The notes beneath the pieces were generated by a model that was given only the letters and a program-made list of their open reading frames with translations, was not told where the DNA came from and did not search any database. Below are positions 32,483 to 42,198 of a stretch of DNA of 64,000 nucleotides, in pieces. A program made the translations under genes and the position numbers. The stretch is from Muraenolepis orangiensis. Its lineage: Eukaryota; Chordata; Actinopteri; Gadiformes; Muraenolepididae. How positions within the stretch are numbered: the stretch's first letter is position 1; the number at the start of each line of letters is the position of its first letter. The stretch lies in assembly GCA_027704905.1 (NCBI GenBank), contig CM051013.1, forward strand, positions 10,576,368-10,640,367, read 5' to 3'.

Positions 32483-33305
32483 TCAAGTCAAGTTTATTGT
32501 CACTTCACAGTTTACACAAGTATAAAGCAGTGGTGTGAAAATCTTATGTGCAATACCCGACGACAGACAGCAGTTATAAAAATAAGATAAAAAGATAAAA
32601 AATAGAATAAAAATAGAATAAAGTTAAAAAATAAAAATGCAATATATTGGCACAGAAAAGACCAATATGTATATATAAATCAATGTAATAAAATATACAT
32701 TGTTATATGCTATACGCCCTTGTTCAGCAGCCTGATGGCCTGACTGTGGAAGCTATCTCGGAGTCTATTTGTACGGCACTTGATACTGCGGTATCGCCTG
32801 CCTGACGGTAACAGTGAGTACAGTTCGTGGCTGGGGTGGGCATTGTCTTTTTTGATGCGTTTGGCCTTGACCACGCACCGCTGGTTGTATATATCCAGGA
32901 GGGAGGGGAGCTCACCTCCAACGATATACTGGGGCGTCCGCACCACCCTTTGAAGCGCTCTACGCTTGAGTGCGGTGCAGTTCCCGTACCAGGCGGTGAT
33001 ACACCCTGTAAGAACACTCTCAATGGTGCCGTTAGGTTAGCCTTCAGGTTAGCCTTGTTGAAGTCCCCCGCCACGATGAGAGCAGCCTCGGGGTGTGCCG
33101 ACTCCTGTTCGCTGATAGCCCCATACAGTTCCTTCAGCGCTGTGTCCGTGTTGGCTTGTGGGGGAATGTAAACAGCGGTCACGGTTACCGCTGTAAACTC
33201 CCGAGGAAGCCAGTATGGACGGCACATAAGCATCAGGTACTCCAGGTCCGGGAACAGAAAGACTTTGGTTGCACCAAGATCTGTTTATCATGAGACAAAC
33301 CCCCC
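32483..33305 (-). mobile_element. Rex1-type LINE, chimeric remnant
   Basis: The 3' tail is at 32483 and the C-terminal part (LLPSGRRYRSIKCR) runs to about 33033. It then joins directly to an endonuclease segment (VYIPPQANTDTAL, AGDFNKANLK) ending at about 33305, after CATGAGACA. The whole RT core between them is deleted. The junction at 33030-33050 contains a repeated GTTAGCCTT, consistent with end-joining at microhomology. It lies between a lectin flank and a TTI1 exon copy. Confidence 0.75.
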
Positions 33306-33314
33306 CAGGTTCAG

Positions 33315-33402
33315 GTGAGGCTGACCTGGATGCCGTATGTGATGCCTGCCTTCCCTACCTGAGCTGTAGACAACCAATCAACCTTCAGGAGGCGTGTCTA
33401 AG
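33315..33402 (+). pseudogene. Duplicated TTI1 exon 12, copy 3
   Basis: The 88-bp exon copy is the same as the functional exon at the positions compared, with splice sites kept. Upstream it abuts the Rex1 remnant almost immediately, leaving only TTCAG of the intron. Confidence 0.85.
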
Positions 33403-34562
33403 GTAGCTACAGTTAGCATATTCACTCTATATGAACAACGAAGAGATTCATATATTCAACCACATTAAAATCTTAAAGCCAAGTGGAAAGGTGGCTCTGT
33501 TGACCCCTCCCCTACCCTTCCTTCTCCCGGCTAGCGTGTTCCGCCACCTGATCCAGGTGGACCCGGACGCCTTCTGGCTGACGCTGAGCCAGCTGCACTG
33601 TCCCTCCCCGTACGCCCAGTGGCGGCGCCAGAGATTTTATCTAGGGGGTGCTGTGGGGTAGCTTGACGTTTCATAGAGGGTGCTGAAACATTTAGGGTTT
33701 CCCATTAATGCACCGGTGCACTACAGTGGAATTTTCTACTGCAACACTCCCCACACGCACACACGCAGTACACCCGCCACTGTTACAATGAAGGCTCCAT
33801 AATCAGCTCACAGCATATAGGTGTAAGCAGGGGTAAAGTGCTATTTTGGGGAGTGGACGTAACCGGTCCTCCCCTCCTCTAGGAGGGTCCTCCCCTCCTC
33901 TAGGAGGGTCCGGGGCCATGCTCCCCCGTGAAGATTTTTTTTTAAATATTGAAGAAAAGCATCAATTGGTGCACTTTGAGAGCAACATTAAGCGGTCTCT
34001 GCGTTGTGTTTTGCGTTGTTCATGGATGGATGAGACCCGAGCCAGCATACAGTTTAGACGATTTCCTTTTAATCACTGACAAGCTGACAACAGATATAAC
34101 AAATCAGTATAACATTTTGTATCCCTCACAGTGACTCCTCTCACGTGGAAACATTTACAAAAACAAAAAGGGAAGAGGAAACGTGAGGTCCACACTATAA
34201 AGGGGGGGGTGTACCCACAAAAATAATCTTAAGAAGAGTACAGTGACTACATTTCAGAAGTTCCGCCCACTGATCTCCGACCTTGTCAGGTATTGAACAT
34301 AAATAAACGAAGAACACAGAATTTGTGTGATTATACTCATTTAAATGATGTACAAAGAAACACCACTGCATATTTACAACTGTTACAGCGGGTAAGGTCC
34401 ACAAGCCTAACACACCTCTGGCTCTGAACATAAAATTAAATACAAGTAGGCCACATAGAAATAACTATAAACAGTCAGAATGTTTGCCTCAACCATCAAT
34501 GCATTACATTTATAATAGGCAACAGAGGGGGTGCATCATCATGCACTTACCATTAGACGTCT

Positions 34563-36080
34563 TCATAACAAAACAATTCGCAGTGGCGGCCGGTGACATC
34601 CGAAGTAGGAGGGGCGCAGGGGTAAAAAAAACGTTTTGTTTTTTAAAATCATATCTGCTGTGCAATACCGGATTTGCCCAGACGGTGGCGCCATTTCACC
34701 ATTTCACCATTTCACCATGCTCACGCATTCACGCATGCGCCACTCAATTTGCTCACGCATGCGCCACTCAATTTGAGTCGCGCATGCGTGACTGGTTTCT
34801 TTTTTCGGGCGCAATGAAATGCGCTCCCAGAGATCGTATTTAGGACCCTTGATAGGCTACATTTAATTGCTTGATCCATCTTCATTGGCCGCTTGCGCGC
34901 AGTGACGCAGAGATCCTGGGCGCACTACCGTGCGCCCAGGTTTGGAGGTAGGTACCAGATTTCTATGAGAGTGACGTCAATGACAAACGAGGGGGGAGAA
35001 TAGCACGCACAACAATGATTTATATTTGCTATATTAACGTTATTGTGCATTTTAAGCACAAACATACATAAAATGAGTAATTATTATTCATTTTAAACAT
35101 GTTTAGTTTATCTCTCAACCACTGCGCCCCTATGGACGAGCCGCCACTGACAATTCGTCTGTTGTTGTGGTTGAGGGCAAACGCATCAATGATTTTGTCG
35201 CTGTCCAGGGCCCTTGTTCTCACAGTGTTTATAGCCAACAATGCCAGGTTACTGGTTCGAGAGTCCCCACTGATGTTCCTCAGGTAGTTTTTCAAACTAC
35301 GCAGACAAGAAAAACTGCGCTCACAGCTCACTGAGGTCACGGGAAGTGTCAGAGATATGCATATCAGTTTGTACAAGTCTATAAATGCATCTCTGTATAG
35401 CCTCATGAGGGATAGAATCTCCTTGGTGCTGGTGATAGTATGTCCCTGTTCTTCTTTTCTTTGCAACAGCCGGCGAACTTGGTAAAGCTCTTTTCCTCAC
35501 TGATTCGATAGTGGCGGGCCATGGGCAGTATCATTTTTTTGTCCAGAAATGATGTGTGTTTGGGGCTCAGGGCGGACACACCTCTCAGTACTTCATTGGT
35601 TTCTGTTGAAAAGCGACGTTTCATCTCCATTAACAACCTGTCTATAACAGGATAGAACGAGTGTGTTCTAAGGTCATCTGTGTCCAAGCGTGCTCTTTCT
35701 AACGGGGCTTCCACTACAAACCCCTCCAGATGTCGAGATGTTTGAGCCCGCCTTCTCTCACGTTGCGTCTGTGGTGCAATTCCTACGTTCACGCACAGAC
35801 TTTCTGCTTCATTTCGGATTTCCCTCCACTTGTCCTCTGTCCGCTTTTCAGATATGGCAATGGTAACAGACTGGGCCAGATCATCTGCCGCTTCAAGATC
35901 AAAAGTGGCGGACTGAAGCTGATCCGACATGAACTTGGTTGTTCTGAATACATCCTCGAAAATAATGAGATGTACAACAAATGTCTCGTCGATGATTGCA
36001 CTGAGAGCTCTCGCCTCTGTCCTCCGGTGTAGATTTGACAGGCCGATGATGTCACGCAGGGTAGCCAGGATTGCTGGGAT
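34563..36080 (-). pseudogene. hAT transposase, C-terminal half, broken
   Basis: The frame from about 36080 gives LRDIIGLSNLHRRTEARAL and ETFVVHLIIFEDVFRTTKF, then a frame change near 35440-35460. It then gives the hAT dimerisation region LTLPVTSVSCERSFSCLRSLKN and LALLAINTVR. A nested element (34581-35149) splits the last few codons; the frame ends with a TGA at 34563-34565. The N-terminal DNA-binding part is missing. The region resembles the C-terminal part of zinc-finger MYM/TTF-type hAT transposases. Confidence 0.75.
34581..35149. mobile_element. Nested non-autonomous hAT element, 569 bp
   Basis: Both ends read CAGTGGCGGC outward-in and share a subterminal GGGGCGCAG. The target duplication ACAATTCG is perfect (34573-34580 and 35150-35157). 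Inside are tandem repeats: CATTTCAC three times near 34691, and a unit with CACGCATGCGCCACTCAATT twice near 34735-34775. It has no coding capacity. It is inserted in the transposase end of the surrounding hAT element. Confidence 0.92.
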
Positions 36081-36328
36081 TATTTTTTTTAAAACACACG
36101 GGGGTGCTTAAGGGGTGCTTTGGCAATCCTGGGGGGTGCTTCAGCACCCCCTAGCTCCCCCCTGGCGCCGCCCCTGCGTACGCCCCACCCCATCCACACC
36201 TTCAGCCACTCCAGCTGGGCAGGACGGGCCTCACCAGGGACCAGTACACACACAACCTGGACCGACTGCTGAGGGATGCGTTCGGGTCCCTGGTTCCCAG
36301 ACCCCCGGGTCTCTTGGGTGATGGATGA

Positions 36329-36852
36329 TCGGATGAAGCCAAATGTGATTTTTGTAATTCTTTGCAATAAACATGAAAATATGAACATAAATATGTATAT
36401 ATATCAGTAGCTCCAACATTTTTTGTGTTCTGATACCTGGATATCACTGATGTGTTTCCACGTGTGTACACCACAATATCCTATTTGTACTTAGACATTA
36501 GACGAATAGCAGGACCTTTTTCACTGTTTTGAGGAGAACAACCACAGGAACTTTTGTTTTACGATTTAATAAAAAAAAACTAAAAAGATTTAGTAAATAT
36601 TGTTTTATATACAATGTATTATTGATTTCACAAATCAGAGAGTGAAAGAGTAGGAACAAACAAAACATTCAAACAAATTTATATGACAATGATTGACAAT
36701 GACAATGTTTTTTACCAACAACAAAAAAAGTGACATTATGGAAACATGAAAAATTCAAGGCAAACACTGCAATTCAGAATATTACAGATGAAACATTTAT
36801 TGATTGGCATACATGATCAGTCCAAACAATACATTTAATATCAGTTAAATGT
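36329..36852. other. TTI1 3' UTR copy and diverged lectin-type flank
   Basis: The UTR copy runs to about 36480. From about 36600 the sequence is a strongly diverged relative of the lectin 3' flank (ATTGATTGGCATACATGATC against ATTGGTGATATAAATG). It is the oldest-looking copy in the window. No gene is seen. Confidence 0.45.
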
Positions 36853-39800
36853 TCAAGTCCATACAACATCCAAATACAAGCAAAACATATTACGGGCCGG
36901 GCCAAGCTGTTGGCTGACCTGGACAGGGTCTGACCAAAATGACTGGAGCTTGTTGTCACGGTGAGGTCGTCGGATCCTGACCCAGTCCAAGGCAGCCATG
37001 GCAGGTGGCCTAGCACGTCGGGCCCTGTCGAAACGGTTCTTCATCAGACGCTGGCGTGTGGCGACTGTGGCTTGAACCGGATGGGCTGGGGCCTGAGCTG
37101 GTGTGGGGCGGAGCCTATCCAGAGGCAGCTGAAGCTCCCGCCCCAGCATGAGGGAGGCTGGGGAGACTCCTGTGGTGGCGTGTCGGGTGGCCCGGTAATG
37201 CAGCAGCGTCTGGAGGAGGCTGTTGATGAGCGTGTACCCTTGTGCCAGGTGGGCCCTGATGCCATTTTTTAGTGACTGATTCAGCCGTTCCACCCCCCCG
37301 TTTGCCGCTGGGTTGTAGAACGCTGTGCGAATGTGGCGGATCCCTTTCCCCTCCAGATAAGAGGACAGTTCGTGGGAGACCATTTGGGGACCATTGTCGG
37401 TTGTGATCCTCTTGGGCAGGCCCCAACGCGCGAACAGGGAGTCAAGAATGTCAACCAACACCTTGGCTGTGACCGAGCCCACGGGTATTACCTCTGGCCA
37501 CTTAGAGTGCAGGTCGTAGATCACGACGAGGAAACGCTGGTGATGCGGTACCCCGTGTAGCTCGCCGCAGATGTCAAGTTGCAGGTGCTCCCAGGGTTGG
37601 GACGGCCAGTCCAACGGCTGCATGGGTGGGGGTGGGCCTGGGGCCCTGGTCTTGCCACTAAGAAGGCAAGCAGTGCAGTCCTTAACCAGGGTCTCGATTT
37701 CCCTGTCGATGCCTGGCCACCACACCAAATCACGGCACCGCTGCTTGAGCCTGACTATGCCCAAGTGGCCCTCGTGCGCCATAGTCAGGATACGCGCCCA
37801 AAGGGCACTCGGGACCACCGTGCAGAGCCCGCGAGCGATGCAGGTGTCATTCCAGCATGACAGTTCGTCCCTGACCCTGAAGTAGGGAAGCAGCTCATCA
37901 GCTACCCTCGTCGGCCAGCCCTGTCTGATGTAGGCCGAGAGTGTAGTGAGGGTGGGGTCGTCAGCTGAGACGTCCTGGAGCTCCTTCAGCGACACTGTCT
38001 CCTGAAGAGGTGTGTGGAGGAGCTGGACGAGGTCGTGCTCGGCCTGGTCCCGTTCAGGGGTCGAAGGTGGGTCTGAGGGTGGGTTGGGGATTGAGCGTGA
38101 CAGCAGGTCAGCCACCACGTTGTCCCGGCCTGGCGTGAACTGTAGGCGAAAGTTGTACTGCTGCAGGCGGTCGGCCCAACGGTGGAGACGGAGTGGTCTG
38201 TGGCCGGTGCCTGAAGTGGCCAGGAGGGTGGTGAGGGACTGGTGGTCTGTCCTCAATGTGAATGAGCGTCCATAGAGGTACATGTGCCAGCGTTCACATG
38301 CCCAGAGGCACGCTAGGGCTTCCCGCTCCCCCACCGAGTACCTCTGTTCTGTGGGGCTGAGAGCCCGTGAGGCGAAGGCGATCGGCCTCTCGACCCCCTT
38401 TTGCAGCTGGGACATCACCGCACCAATGGCCGTGGCGGAGGCGTCGCATGTGACGAGGGTGGGGCTGGCCAGGTCGAAGTACGCTAGGACCGGTGGTGAG
38501 GTGAGCTGGGCCTTCAGGAGGCGCACGGCGTCCGAGCAGGCAGGCGTCCAGAGCCAGGGCTCGCCCTGTTTCAGCAGGTGGCGCAGTGGGGTGGTCGTAG
38601 CCGAGTACTGTGGCAGGAAGCGGAGGTAGAACGCCGTCATGCCCAGGAAGGAGGCTAACTGAGCAGCTGAGGTGGGCTCCGGGACGCGGTGGATGGCCTC
38701 CGTGTTTGAGTAGAGTGGGTATATGCCGTCAGCCGAGAGGCGGAACCCCACGAACTCAACGGCTGGGGCGGCGAAGACACACTTCTCACCGTTGAGTGTG
38801 AGGTGGTGTTTGGCCAGTGCACCGAACACGCTGTGGAGACGCTCATCGTGGCTCTCGACGGTGGCCCCGTGAACCACGATGTCGTCAAGGTAGATGGCCA
38901 CACCCGGGATGCCAGCGAAGATGGAGGCCATGATCTTTTGGAAGCAGCTGGGGGCAGAGCTTAGACCAAAAGCCATGCGTTTGTAACGGAAGACCCCTTT
39001 GTGGGTGATAAACGCAGTGAGGTTGCGGCTCTCGGGGTGTAGTGGCACCTGGAGGTAGCCCTGGCGGAGGTCCAGCTTGGAGAACACAGTGGACCCGTAG
39101 AACTGGGCGGTGAGCTCCTCTGACGTTGGCAAGGGGTATTTGTCGGGAAAGATGGCCTTGTTTACTGCTCTCAAGTCCACGCAGAGTCGCAGCCCCCCAG
39201 ACTTCTTCTTGGCCACCACGATGTTGGAGATCCAGGGCGACGCATTCACCTGCTCAATGATGTTGCCATCGAGCATGCTCTGTAGCTCAGAGGAGATGTC
39301 ATCGCGGAGGGCCAGTGGGGAGCGGCGGAGGGGCTGAATGACAGGTCTCACTTGCGGGTCTATCAGGGGCTGGTGGGCGAAAATATCGAGACAGCCCACA
39401 CCGCTGAACAGTGCAGGCCACTGTTGCTGCCAGGGGCTGGCAACGGTGTGGATCTCAGAGCCAGAGGTGTCTAATAGCGTGAAACCGAGGCTGTTGAAGA
39501 GGTCGAGGCCCAGGAGGTTGGTCCCGTGGCGTGCAATATTGAACCTGAAGACTGGCAGTGTCTTCTCTCCGTATTTCACGGGAAGCTGTAGGGAGCCCAC
39601 AATGTCAATCTTGGTGTTAGCATAGCCACGCAGCGTGGTGGTGGGCGGGCCCAGTGGCTCGTGGGAGAAGAACTGTTGATAAGTCACCCAGTTCAGGAGG
39701 GACACCGAAGCACCCGTGTCTAGGAGGAGGGGCAGAGTGACATCACCAACCATCAATGAACATGTTTTAAATGGCACTCGTCCTGAGCTGACATTGTGGA

Positions 39801-40020
39801 TGATCGTGGTAGGTGGTTGGGAGGCTCTAGCTGGGGCAGACCTACAGACTTTGTGGAAGTGATTCAGCCTCCCGCAGTTGGAGCAGGTTTTACCACGGGC
39901 AGGACAGGTCTGAGCTCTTGAGTCGTGTGCAGGAGAGCCACAATTCCCACACGGCTGGTGTGGGCGGTCACGTGACTGAGAGGCTAGTTGTACACTCCCC
40001 CCGCTGCTGTCTGTACTCAC
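36853..40020 (-). CDS. Ty3/gypsy nucleocapsid-Pol, C-terminally truncated
   Basis: The open frame of about 1055 residues has its domains in order. There is a zinc knuckle (CGNCGSPAH near 24-32 and CSNCGRLNHFHKVC). The protease has DTGA at 101-104. The reverse transcriptase has LDLRQGYLQV and YLDD at 377-380. RNase H has CDAS near 525-528 and TDHQS near 591-595. The integrase has an HHCC finger near 749-785 and D816, D875 and E911 (TTDNG, GGVERL). This is the usual Ty3/gypsy order with RT before integrase, unlike the element at 7955. No internal stop is present, but the frame runs into foreign sequence at its end. Confidence 0.85.
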   Translation of the reverse strand: MSTDSSGGSVQLASQSRDRPHQPCGNCGSPAHDSRAQTCPARGKTCSNCGRLNHFHKVCRSAPARASQPPTTIIHNVSSGRVPFKTCSLMVGDVTLPLLLDTGASVSLLNWVTYQQFFSHEPLGPPTTTLRGYANTKIDIVGSLQLPVKYGEKTLPVFRFNIARHGTNLLGLDLFNSLGFTLLDTSGSEIHTVASPWQQQWPALFSGVGCLDIFAHQPLIDPQVRPVIQPLRRSPLALRDDISSELQSMLDGNIIEQVNASPWISNIVVAKKKSGGLRLCVDLRAVNKAIFPDKYPLPTSEELTAQFYGSTVFSKLDLRQGYLQVPLHPESRNLTAFITHKGVFRYKRMAFGLSSAPSCFQKIMASIFAGIPGVAIYLDDIVVHGATVESHDERLHSVFGALAKHHLTLNGEKCVFAAPAVEFVGFRLSADGIYPLYSNTEAIHRVPEPTSAAQLASFLGMTAFYLRFLPQYSATTTPLRHLLKQGEPWLWTPACSDAVRLLKAQLTSPPVLAYFDLASPTLVTCDASATAIGAVMSQLQKGVERPIAFASRALSPTEQRYSVGEREALACLWACERWHMYLYGRSFTLRTDHQSLTTLLATSGTGHRPLRLHRWADRLQQYNFRLQFTPGRDNVVADLLSRSIPNPPSDPPSTPERDQAEHDLVQLLHTPLQETVSLKELQDVSADDPTLTTLSAYIRQGWPTRVADELLPYFRVRDELSCWNDTCIARGLCTVVPSALWARILTMAHEGHLGIVRLKQRCRDLVWWPGIDREIETLVKDCTACLLSGKTRAPGPPPPMQPLDWPSQPWEHLQLDICGELHGVPHHQRFLVVIYDLHSKWPEVIPVGSVTAKVLVDILDSLFARWGLPKRITTDNGPQMVSHELSSYLEGKGIRHIRTAFYNPAANGGVERLNQSLKNGIRAHLAQGYTLINSLLQTLLHYRATRHATTGVSPASLMLGRELQLPLDRLRPTPAQAPAHPVQATVATRQRLMKNRFDRARRARPPAMAALDWVRIRRPHRDNKLQSFWSDPVQVSQQLGPARNMFCLYLDVVWT

Positions 40021-40650
40021 GTGGAGGAGGGGCGTCAGTGAGTCGCGCGCGCGCGCGCCCCGTTGCCTCGTCCGCTGCTAGCGAGTTGGAAGAAGCCGAC
40101 AATGTAGCTGCACATTCGAGAGCAGATTCAACCTGAACGGCTAGGTGTAGAGCTGCTGCTTGTGTCACGTCATCGTTTTCCATCAACAGTCTTTCCCTAA
40201 TCTTTTTTTCCCTAAACTGCACACAGTTTGTGTGCAGTATGAGGTGGTCTCTGATCAGTTCGTCTTGTAACGCGCCAAACTTGCCCGAGCTCGCCAAACC
40301 TCGTAGATCAGCCACGTACTGTGTCACCGACTCACCCGGCCGCTGGTGCCTCCGTCCGAATATGACGCGGCGGAGGAGAGCACTCTGTGGGGTGGCGAAA
40401 TGACTCCTCAGTAGGGCCACCGTCTCTGTGTAACCCGCTGCGGGGCCGAGAGTTTCAAACACACGCTGTCCCTCTGCTCCTAGACAGTGCAGCAGCAGTG
40501 CACGTTTCCTCTCCGCGGACACTCTCTCCAAGCCGGCAGCTAGGATATATGTCTCGAACGAGGAAATCCAGCGGGGCCACGGTATCAGTGGCTCGCCCGG
40601 CGTGGCTAGGAAGGGGGAGGGTGGTGGTATCGAACAATCAGCCATTCTCG
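39968..40650 (-). CDS. Ty3/gypsy Gag
   Basis: The frame starts at the ATG (MADCSIPPPSPF) just after the proposed primer site. It shows a capsid-like region with WPRWISSFETYILAAGL, a leucine- and arginine-rich core and VTQYVADLRGLA. It stops at 39968-39970. The zinc-knuckle region lies in the next frame, and the two frames overlap at a run of six G near 40001. The change may be programmed frameshifting or a disabling indel. The protein would form the particle shell. Confidence 0.7.
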
Positions 40651-40657
40651 TCGCCAA

Positions 40658-40811
40658 TGATATGTTCGAATAATGGAGAATGAGACGGGAGCGAACGTTG
40701 GAGTTGAGTCTACTCCATTTAATGAACACACACAATCAAACAAGATCCGGTCACCACATACATCACATTGCGCATTGATACAGTGCACTGAGTGTAGTGC
40801 CAGATGTAACA
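40658..40811 (-). repeat. Probable 5' LTR and primer-binding site of the Ty3/gypsy element
   Basis: On the minus strand the segment begins TGTTACATCTGG and ends ACATATCA, giving TG...CA termini and a length of 154 bp. The next bases, TTGGCGACGAGAATGG, look like a primer-binding site and overlap the gag ATG. A second LTR to confirm it is missing. Confidence 0.45.
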
Positions 40812-40948
40812 CCAGGCTAACCACTACGCACTACGCCCACACACACGCACGTGACGAATGGTGCTCGATGCTGACTTCCTAAGGGGAAGTCAAAATCAAG
40901 CCCCATATATACATATATACATATATATATACATATACATGTACATAT
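40812..40948. repeat. AT/AC-rich spacer with ATAC microsatellite
   Basis: The end of the gypsy flank is followed by a TATATACATA-type repeat at 40905-40948. This microsatellite also lies at 10951-10975 and is the target of the solo LTR. Confidence 0.6.
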
Positions 40949-41454
40949 TGTGGTACCCCAAGCTACCCTTGGGGTCCCACCAGAGCGAAGAAGAGGAGAC
41001 TTACCTTCGGTTACGTTGTGGGAGGCGTATATCTCCCGAGGGAGATATTGGAGGGCTTTAGGACCCGGGGGGGGGGGGAAGGCGAATGAGCTCCCGGATT
41101 GAAACCCCCAGCTGACAACAATAAACACCTGAGTAAAGCAGGTGCTTAAAAACACACAGGTAGAGGGTTGCTGGAAAAAAGGGGGGTGAGCGGAGTGAGA
41201 CCTTGCTGCCGAGAGGTCCAGCCATGTGGTTACCTGCTGTTCTGCTGTTTCAGTTTTGATCCGAAGGAAAGGAGAAGCCGTCGCACCCAGGAGCTTGGGA
41301 AGCCGCCAGAGGGTGAGAGGACCGCGGACCAGGCGTGAGACGCCGAAGACAAGCTTGTGTTATTTTTCATTCCCTCCCTTAACCCCCAAGGACATTTTTG
41401 TTTAAACCTCAAAAACCCGCTGTTTTTGTGCCTTCTTGAGCGTGGGCGCTCACA
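40949..41454. mobile_element. Solo LTR, 506 bp
   Basis: The segment begins TGTGGTACCCC and ends GGGCGCTCACA, so its ends are TGTG...CACA. It is flanked by ATAT on both sides within a microsatellite that is uninterrupted at 10951-10975. An AATAAA lies near 41121. There is no internal coding sequence. It is unrelated to the two other LTRs in the window. Confidence 0.65.
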
Positions 41455-41499
41455 ATATATACATATACATGTATATATACATATACATATATGTGTATA

Positions 41500-41690
41500 T
41501 AAAATTGTGAAAGACACCTCTCACCCCAACCATGGACTGGTTTCCCTCCTCCCCTCCGGGAGGCGCTATAGAAACTTTTGTTCCAAGTCAAGCAGGTGTA
41601 GGAACAGCTTCTTCCCCTCAGCTGTCATCTCTCTGAACGCTGTACCACGACGCTGTACCCCGCTGCCGCCCCGCTTTGCCCCCCCCCCCC
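41500..41690 (+). mobile_element. 3' fragment of diverged Rex1-like LINE, uninterrupted copy
   Basis: The frame KIVKDTSHPNHGLVSLLPSG runs through without the hAT insertion seen at 11001. It ends in a C run at about 41680-41695. Confidence 0.6.
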
Positions 41691-41712
41691 CCCCCAATAC
41701 ACAAAGGACTTA

Positions 41713-42198
41713 ACCTCCTTAATTGACTCCATCCAGTGTGACTGGAGTATTATCAGTGGTGTTGAACTTCATGAGTTCAGTTTTCCTCTTGTTGATCTTA
41801 AGCCCTGATCCGGCTGATGTTGTAGTCAGGTGAGTGGTTTTATCTTGCATCTGGTTGCAGTTGTGCGAGAGGAGCGCCAGGTTGTCAGCATAGTCAAGGT
41901 CCTTCAGCTGTATCCAGAGTCTCCACTGTATTCCGTTTTCTCTTCCTGCTGTAGTGGTCTTCATAATCCAGCCAATCACAAGGAGAAAAAGGAAAGGCAA
42001 CAGTAGACACCCTTGGGGCTCTCCAGTCTTTTTTAGTCTTTTAATTGTTGGAACACTGGATTAGGGAGATGAGCTTCTCGGGTATTCCAAACTGCCTCAG
42101 CAGCTTCCACAGTTCCCATTCCAGGGACAGCTCCACTAAGATGCGCAGGGGGGCAATCTGATCGGTGCAGTATCTGTACCTGCGAAAAACCTGCCTGC
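41713..42198 (-). mobile_element. Degraded RTE-like LINE fragment, copy c
   Basis: It has the same structure as 12424-12905, with YADNLALLSH at the catalytic position, and no L2 insertion. Confidence 0.6.

Larger units (their letters stand above)
33617..36176 (-). mobile_element. hAT DNA transposon, 2560 bp, in TTI1 exon copy
   Basis: The terminal inverted repeats read CAGTGGCGGCGCCAG at the left and CTGGCGCCGCCCCTG at the right, with the subterminal TAGGGGGTGCTG also mirrored. The 8-bp target duplication CGTACGCC is perfect (33609-33616 and 36177-36184), and the uninterrupted target is seen at 30107-30114. The transposase is incomplete, so the copy is not autonomous. Near 33880 a 21-bp unit (GGTCCTCCCCTCCTCTAGGAG) is repeated twice in tandem. 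Confidence 0.95.
33535..36328 (+). pseudogene. Duplicated TTI1 last exon, copy 3, split by a hAT element
   Basis: The exon copy runs 33535-33616, is interrupted by a 2560-bp hAT element plus its 8-bp target duplication, and resumes at 36185 to the stop at 36326-36328. Apart from the insertion the frame is kept. Confidence 0.85.
36853..40811 (-). mobile_element. Ty3/gypsy LTR retrotransposon, 3'-truncated
   Basis: The element reads on the minus strand: a probable 5' LTR at 40811-40658, gag, then protease, reverse transcriptase, RNase H and integrase. It stops at about 36853-36885 near the integrase C-terminus with no 3' LTR, so it is incomplete. The left flank is the diverged lectin-type sequence. 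Confidence 0.8.
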
